A stretch of DNA of 64,000 nucleotides from Streptomyces sp. NBC_01260. GTDB lineage: Bacteria; Actinomycetota; Actinomycetes; Streptomycetales; Streptomycetaceae. Positions within the stretch are counted from its first letter, which is position 1, and every line of letters begins with the position of its first letter. Of the stretch, positions 60,912-64,000 are shown in pieces. Position numbers and translations under genes: made by a program. The notes under the pieces were generated by a model, which searched no databases, was not told the DNA's origin, and worked only from the letters and a program-made list of their open reading frames with translations. The stretch spans positions 3,596,001-3,660,000 of the forward strand of contig NZ_CP108464.1 in assembly GCF_036226405.1 (NCBI RefSeq). Direction: 5' to 3'.

Positions 60912-62312
60912 ATGACGGACACGGCAGACCGGCCTACACAGGTGACGGGCGACGAGGCCAAGCGCATCAAGCGCGAGACGCTGGGCATCGCCGACCGCAC
61001 GAAGCACCGCGGCCGGGCGTCAACCGCCATGAGGAGCCGGGCCAAGGAGCCCGGTACGCAGCAGCGCGTGTACCGGTACCGCTGCTACCCGACCCAGTCG
61101 CAGGCCGAGCAGCTGGAGAAGACCTTCGGGGCCTGCCGCTGGGTCTACAACGAGGGGCTGGCATTGAGAGCCGACGCCTGGGAGCGGCATCGGGTGTCGG
61201 TGGGGTTCGCCGAGTCATGCCGGGCGTTGACGGGGTGGCGTCAGGCGTCGGGGACGTCCTGGCTGCGTGAGGTGTCGTCGACGGTGCTGCAGCAGTCGTT
61301 ACGACATCTGGACGGGGCGTTCACACGGTTCTTCAGACAGAACGCGAAGTACCCGCAGCGGAAGCGGAAGCACCGGTCTCGGGATTCGGCGACGTATGTA
61401 CGGACCGGCTTCCGATGGACAGAGGATCCCGAGCGGCCCGGCACCGGGCTGGTGACCTTGGCGAAGCAGACGGTGCCGTTGGACGTGCGGTGGTCGCGAC
61501 CCCTGCCCGCCGGAGCCGCTCCGGTGAAGTTGTCGGTGACCCGGGACCGGGCGGGCCGGTACTTCGTCGCGGTCCTGGTGGAGGAGCGGATCGAGCCCCT
61601 GCCCGCGGCGTTCGTAGCGGACGGGCGCGAGCCGAGAGCTGTGGGGATCGATCTCGGCCTGGCTGCGCTGGTGACGCTGGACGACGGAACGAAGGTGGAT
61701 CATCCCCGGCTGCTGAAGAAGCACGGAAAGGAGCTTGCGCGGCTCCAGAGGGGACTGCATCGGAAGAAGAAGGGATCGAAGAACCGGGCGAAGGCCCGGG
61801 AGCGCATCGCTCGGCTGTACGCGCTGATCAGCGATGTACGCGGGGACACCCTGGACCAGTTGACCACCCGCCTCGTGCGCGAGAACCAAGTGCTCGTGGT
61901 GGAAGACCTGGCCATCATGAATCTGCTGCGTCCGGCAGTCGGTAAGGGGCGTCGGCGCAAGGCCCGGCTGAGTCGGTCGATCATCGATGCGGCCTGGGGC
62001 GAGCTGATCCGGCAACTGCGGTACAAGTGCGCCTGGTACGGGCGGACGCTGGTGATCGTGGACCGCTTCTTCCCGTCGACGCGTCGGTGTTCCGGCTGTC
62101 ACGCGAAGGGGCCCTCACTCGATATGGCCGTGCGGGAGTGGACCTGTGCGGAGTGCGGTGCGGTGCACGACCGGGACGTGAACGCGGCACAAAACCTCCG
62201 GGAGGAGGGCATGCGGCTGTACTGGCTGGTGGCTTCCGCGCTCCCGCCGGGGCGGACACCACCGTCGGCGATCAAGGCGTCGGAGCCGGCGGACGTACTG
62301 CTGGCTGCGTGA
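60912..62312 (+). CDS. tnpB: TnpB-type RNA-guided nuclease (IS200/IS605/IS607 accessory) with N-terminal extension
   Basis: 466 residues. About 50 extra residues (starting MTDTADRPTQVTGDEAKRIK) precede the usual TnpB start YRYRCYPTQSQAEQLEKTFG. RuvC catalytic residues are all present: Asp247 in GIDLGLAAL, Glu331 in VVEDLAIMNL, Asp in HDRDVNAAQNL (420-422), with zinc finger cysteines in CSGCHAKG and CAECG. GAGGGGCGAGG precedes the ATG, so the extension is likely real. No TnpA is nearby. Codon 130 (61299-61301) is TTA. A structured 3' region may give a guide RNA. Confidence 0.9.
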   Translation: MTDTADRPTQVTGDEAKRIKRETLGIADRTKHRGRASTAMRSRAKEPGTQQRVYRYRCYPTQSQAEQLEKTFGACRWVYNEGLALRADAWERHRVSVGFAESCRALTGWRQASGTSWLREVSSTVLQQSLRHLDGAFTRFFRQNAKYPQRKRKHRSRDSATYVRTGFRWTEDPERPGTGLVTLAKQTVPLDVRWSRPLPAGAAPVKLSVTRDRAGRYFVAVLVEERIEPLPAAFVADGREPRAVGIDLGLAALVTLDDGTKVDHPRLLKKHGKELARLQRGLHRKKKGSKNRAKARERIARLYALISDVRGDTLDQLTTRLVRENQVLVVEDLAIMNLLRPAVGKGRRRKARLSRSIIDAAWGELIRQLRYKCAWYGRTLVIVDRFFPSTRRCSGCHAKGPSLDMAVREWTCAECGAVHDRDVNAAQNLREEGMRLYWLVASALPPGRTPPSAIKASEPADVLLAA

Positions 62313-62440
62313 GGAAGTGAAGGACTGCGGTGCGGACCGACGGGCCGTCGGCCGCCAAGCCTGTGGAGTCCGCATAAGACCGGTCGGCTGGGCCCTTCAG
62401 GGGTACACCGGGTGGCAGGGGCGTTGAATCAGGAAGTGTT
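62313..62440 (+). ncRNA. Candidate omega RNA (reRNA) region of the TnpB element
   Basis: Downstream of tnpB, arms TGCGGAC (62331-62337) and GTCCGCA (62368-62374) enclose a second hairpin with arms CCGACG and CGTCGG (62337-62351). Near the end is GTTGAATCAGGAAG (62423-62436), resembling the conserved 3' scaffold end of many TnpB guide RNAs. The guide would start right after it. This is based on known TnpB loci and folding by eye. The remaining bases up to 62584 show no gene. Confidence 0.5.
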
Positions 62441-62584
62441 GTCACCGACACGGGTCAAAAGTGCGTTGCTCTGCCCCGGCGGGCACAGGCCGGGCCGCTC
62501 CCCACCCCGCCTGGGAGATATTCCTCCCCTTCGAACTACTGACAGATTCGACATGGCCAGGTAGCGTCGCGGAAGGTTCACTCA

Positions 62585-62600
62585 AGTGGACCAGACCACT
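62585..62600 (+). promoter_or_regulatory. DasR (dre) site before msiK
   Basis: AGTGGACCAGACCACT matches the dre consensus at 15 of 16 positions and lies 52 bp before the msiK ATG. msiK of S. coelicolor is reported as a DasR target. Confidence 0.85.
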
Positions 62601-62652
62601 CCCTTACTCGGATCGTCCGGCACGTTCCTGCCGGTGGAGGAGAAGATTCAGC

Positions 62653-63789
62653 ATGGCCAGTGTCACGTTCGACAAGGCGTCCCGCGTATACCCCGGCTCC
62701 ACGAAGCCCGCGGTTGACCAGCTCGAGATCGACATCGAGGACGGCGAGTTCCTCGTCCTCGTCGGTCCCTCCGGTTGTGGCAAGTCGACCTCCCTGCGCA
62801 TGCTCGCGGGTCTTGAGGACGTCAACGGCGGCGCGATCCGCATCGGTGACCGCGACGTCACGCACCTGCCGCCGAAGGACCGGGACATCGCGATGGTGTT
62901 CCAGAACTACGCGCTCTACCCGCACATGTCCGTCGCGGACAACATGGGCTTCGCGCTGAAGATCGCCGGTATCAACAAGACCGAGATCCGGGCGAAGGTC
63001 GAAGAGGCCGCCAAGATGCTGGACCTCACCGACTACCTCGACCGCAAGCCGAAGGCGCTCTCCGGTGGTCAGCGTCAGCGTGTCGCGATGGGCCGCGCCA
63101 TCGTGCGTGAGCCGCAGGTCTTCCTCATGGACGAGCCGCTGTCGAACCTCGATGCCAAGCTCCGTGTCTCCACCCGTACGCAGATCGCCTCGCTCCAGCG
63201 CCGGCTGGGCATCACGACCGTCTACGTCACCCACGACCAGGTCGAGGCGCTGACCATGGGTGACCGCGTCGCGGTCCTCAAGGACGGTCTGCTCCAGCAG
63301 GTCGACTCGCCGCGCAACATGTACGACAAGCCGGCGAACCTCTTCGTGGCCGGCTTCATCGGCTCCCCGGCGATGAACCTCGTCGAGGTCCCGATCACCG
63401 ACGGTGGCGTGAAGTTCGGCAACAGCGTCGTCCCGGTCTCCCGTGCCGCGCTCACCGCCGCCGCGGACCGCGGCGACACGACCATCACGGTCGGCATCCG
63501 CCCCGAGCACTTCGACATCGTCGAGCACGGCGGCGCCGCCGCGAAGTCCCTCACCAAGGACTCCGCCGACGCCCCGGCCGGTCTGGCCGTCTCGGTCAAC
63601 GTCGTCGAGGAGCTCGGCGCCGACGGCTTCGTCTACGGCTCCGCCAAGGTCGGCGAGCAGGAGAAGGACCTCGTCGTCCGCGTCGGCGGCCGCGCCGTCC
63701 CGGAGAAGGGCACCAAGCTCCACGTCGTGCCGCGCCCGGACGAGCTGCACGTCTTCGCGACCTCGACGGGTGAGCGTCTCACCGACTGA
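62653..63789 (+). CDS. msiK: Multiple-sugar ABC transporter ATPase MsiK
   Basis: 378 residues. Walker A GPSGCGKST at 38-46, Q-loop in MVFQNYALYPH, signature LSGGQRQR, Walker B VFLMDEPLSNLD, and VTHDQ; a C-terminal regulatory OB/TOBE domain from about 240. It powers several sugar ABC importers (cellobiose, maltose, chitobiose and GlcNAc systems) from one gene. GGAGGAG precedes the ATG. S. coelicolor msiK is SCO4240. The dre site upstream implies DasR control. Confidence 0.95.
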   Translation: MASVTFDKASRVYPGSTKPAVDQLEIDIEDGEFLVLVGPSGCGKSTSLRMLAGLEDVNGGAIRIGDRDVTHLPPKDRDIAMVFQNYALYPHMSVADNMGFALKIAGINKTEIRAKVEEAAKMLDLTDYLDRKPKALSGGQRQRVAMGRAIVREPQVFLMDEPLSNLDAKLRVSTRTQIASLQRRLGITTVYVTHDQVEALTMGDRVAVLKDGLLQQVDSPRNMYDKPANLFVAGFIGSPAMNLVEVPITDGGVKFGNSVVPVSRAALTAAADRGDTTITVGIRPEHFDIVEHGGAAAKSLTKDSADAPAGLAVSVNVVEELGADGFVYGSAKVGEQEKDLVVRVGGRAVPEKGTKLHVVPRPDELHVFATSTGERLTD

Positions 63790-63812
63790 TTTCGCACCGC
63801 CCGCTGTACGCC

Positions 63813-63845
63813 GTCGGCCCCGCACGGACTCCGTGCGGGGCCGAC
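63813..63845 (+). terminator. msiK terminator
   Basis: Perfect 15-bp stem (arms GTCGGCCCCGCACGG and CCGTGCGGGGCCGAC, 3-nt loop) 23 bp after the msiK stop. The remaining 155 bp of the window show no gene. Confidence 0.88.
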
Positions 63846-64000
63846 GCGCGTTCCGGGGGTTTGGGGGGCGGACGTCAAATTCCCCGGCACAACGGTCATT
63901 TCGCTCCGGTTCGTCAACACAGGATTCGAAAAACACTCTCGAACCATCCCTCGCGCGAGTGACGTAATGTCGCCGATTCATCACTGCCCGCTACGCTCAC

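Noticed and set aside
60684..62440. Integrative element attached at the tRNA gene
   Set aside because: No integrase and no repeat of the tRNA 3' end were found on the tnpB side; the tRNA is followed by its own terminator.

Overview
The window looks like a Streptomyces chromosome, from the core rather than the arms. The DNA is very GC-rich with strong third-position GC, leucine TTA codons are rare, many starts are GTG, and the families are typical of the genus: XRE plus DUF397 pairs, a GroEL2 under CIRCE control, MsiK, an HbpS/SenS/SenR system and a CdgB-type diguanylate cyclase. Gene content and order resemble the S. coelicolor region between msiK (SCO4240) and groEL2 (SCO4296), read from the high-numbered side; that comparison is from memory.

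Layout. (1) 0-2 kb: end of murQ and a PTS EIIBC gene, for MurNAc recycling. (2) 2-14.9 kb: accessory genes. These include a Uma2 protein, EamA and MFS exporters, an ArsR-like regulator with a perfect inverted-repeat operator, an inositol-monophosphatase-like protein lacking metal ligands, an XRE/DUF397 pair, a PIG-L deacetylase with a ricin domain divergent from a DUF6056 membrane protein, and a secreted erythromycin-esterase-like enzyme. (3) 14.9-18.3 kb: an IS5-like element, an inverted remnant of the same element, and between them a divergent aldo/keto reductase and HxlR pair. (4) 18.3-27.8 kb: regulators, a CocE/NonD hydrolase divergent from its likely TetR regulator across a perfect 23-bp operator, and several decayed genes (an MFS transporter, a secreted esterase, two short membrane remnants). 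(5) 27.8-35.7 kb: conserved core with groEL2, a cold-shock protein, a MoaD/CysO-like sulfur carrier, thrC, gpgS, otsA and otsB. (6) 36-42.8 kb: an amino-sugar cluster with a sugar-binding lipoprotein, an AgaS/GlmS-like SIS protein, nagK, nagA, a PfkB hexose kinase and a class II ketose-bisphosphate aldolase. (7) 43-54.3 kb: a CBM membrane protein, cdgB, a flavin reductase, arfB, terD, M4 and M1 metallopeptidases, and the redox-sensing set hbpS/senS/senR. (8) 54.4-60.6 kb: a pentapeptide-repeat protein, two FAD oxidoreductases, an acetyltransferase, an APH-type kinase and a rhomboid-like protein. (9) 60.6-64 kb: an odd tRNA-Thr(UGU), a TnpB nuclease gene with an N-terminal extension and a candidate guide RNA, then msiK.

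How they fit together. The amino-sugar cluster holds all the enzyme classes of an N-acetylgalactosamine route (kinase, deacetylase, SIS deaminase/isomerase, tagatose-6-P kinase, tagatose-1,6-bisphosphate aldolase), although NagK and NagA are known in the genus for GlcNAc. DasR-type (dre) sites lie before nagK and msiK, with a weaker one before the SIS gene. The orphan binding protein and the shared ATPase MsiK could therefore be induced together with catabolism. gpgS, otsA and otsB form a compatible-solute group. cdgB carries a good BldD box, and three genes (the 4.4-kb MFS transporter, the 7.2-kb XRE regulator and tnpB) contain TTA codons, tying them to developmental control through bldA.
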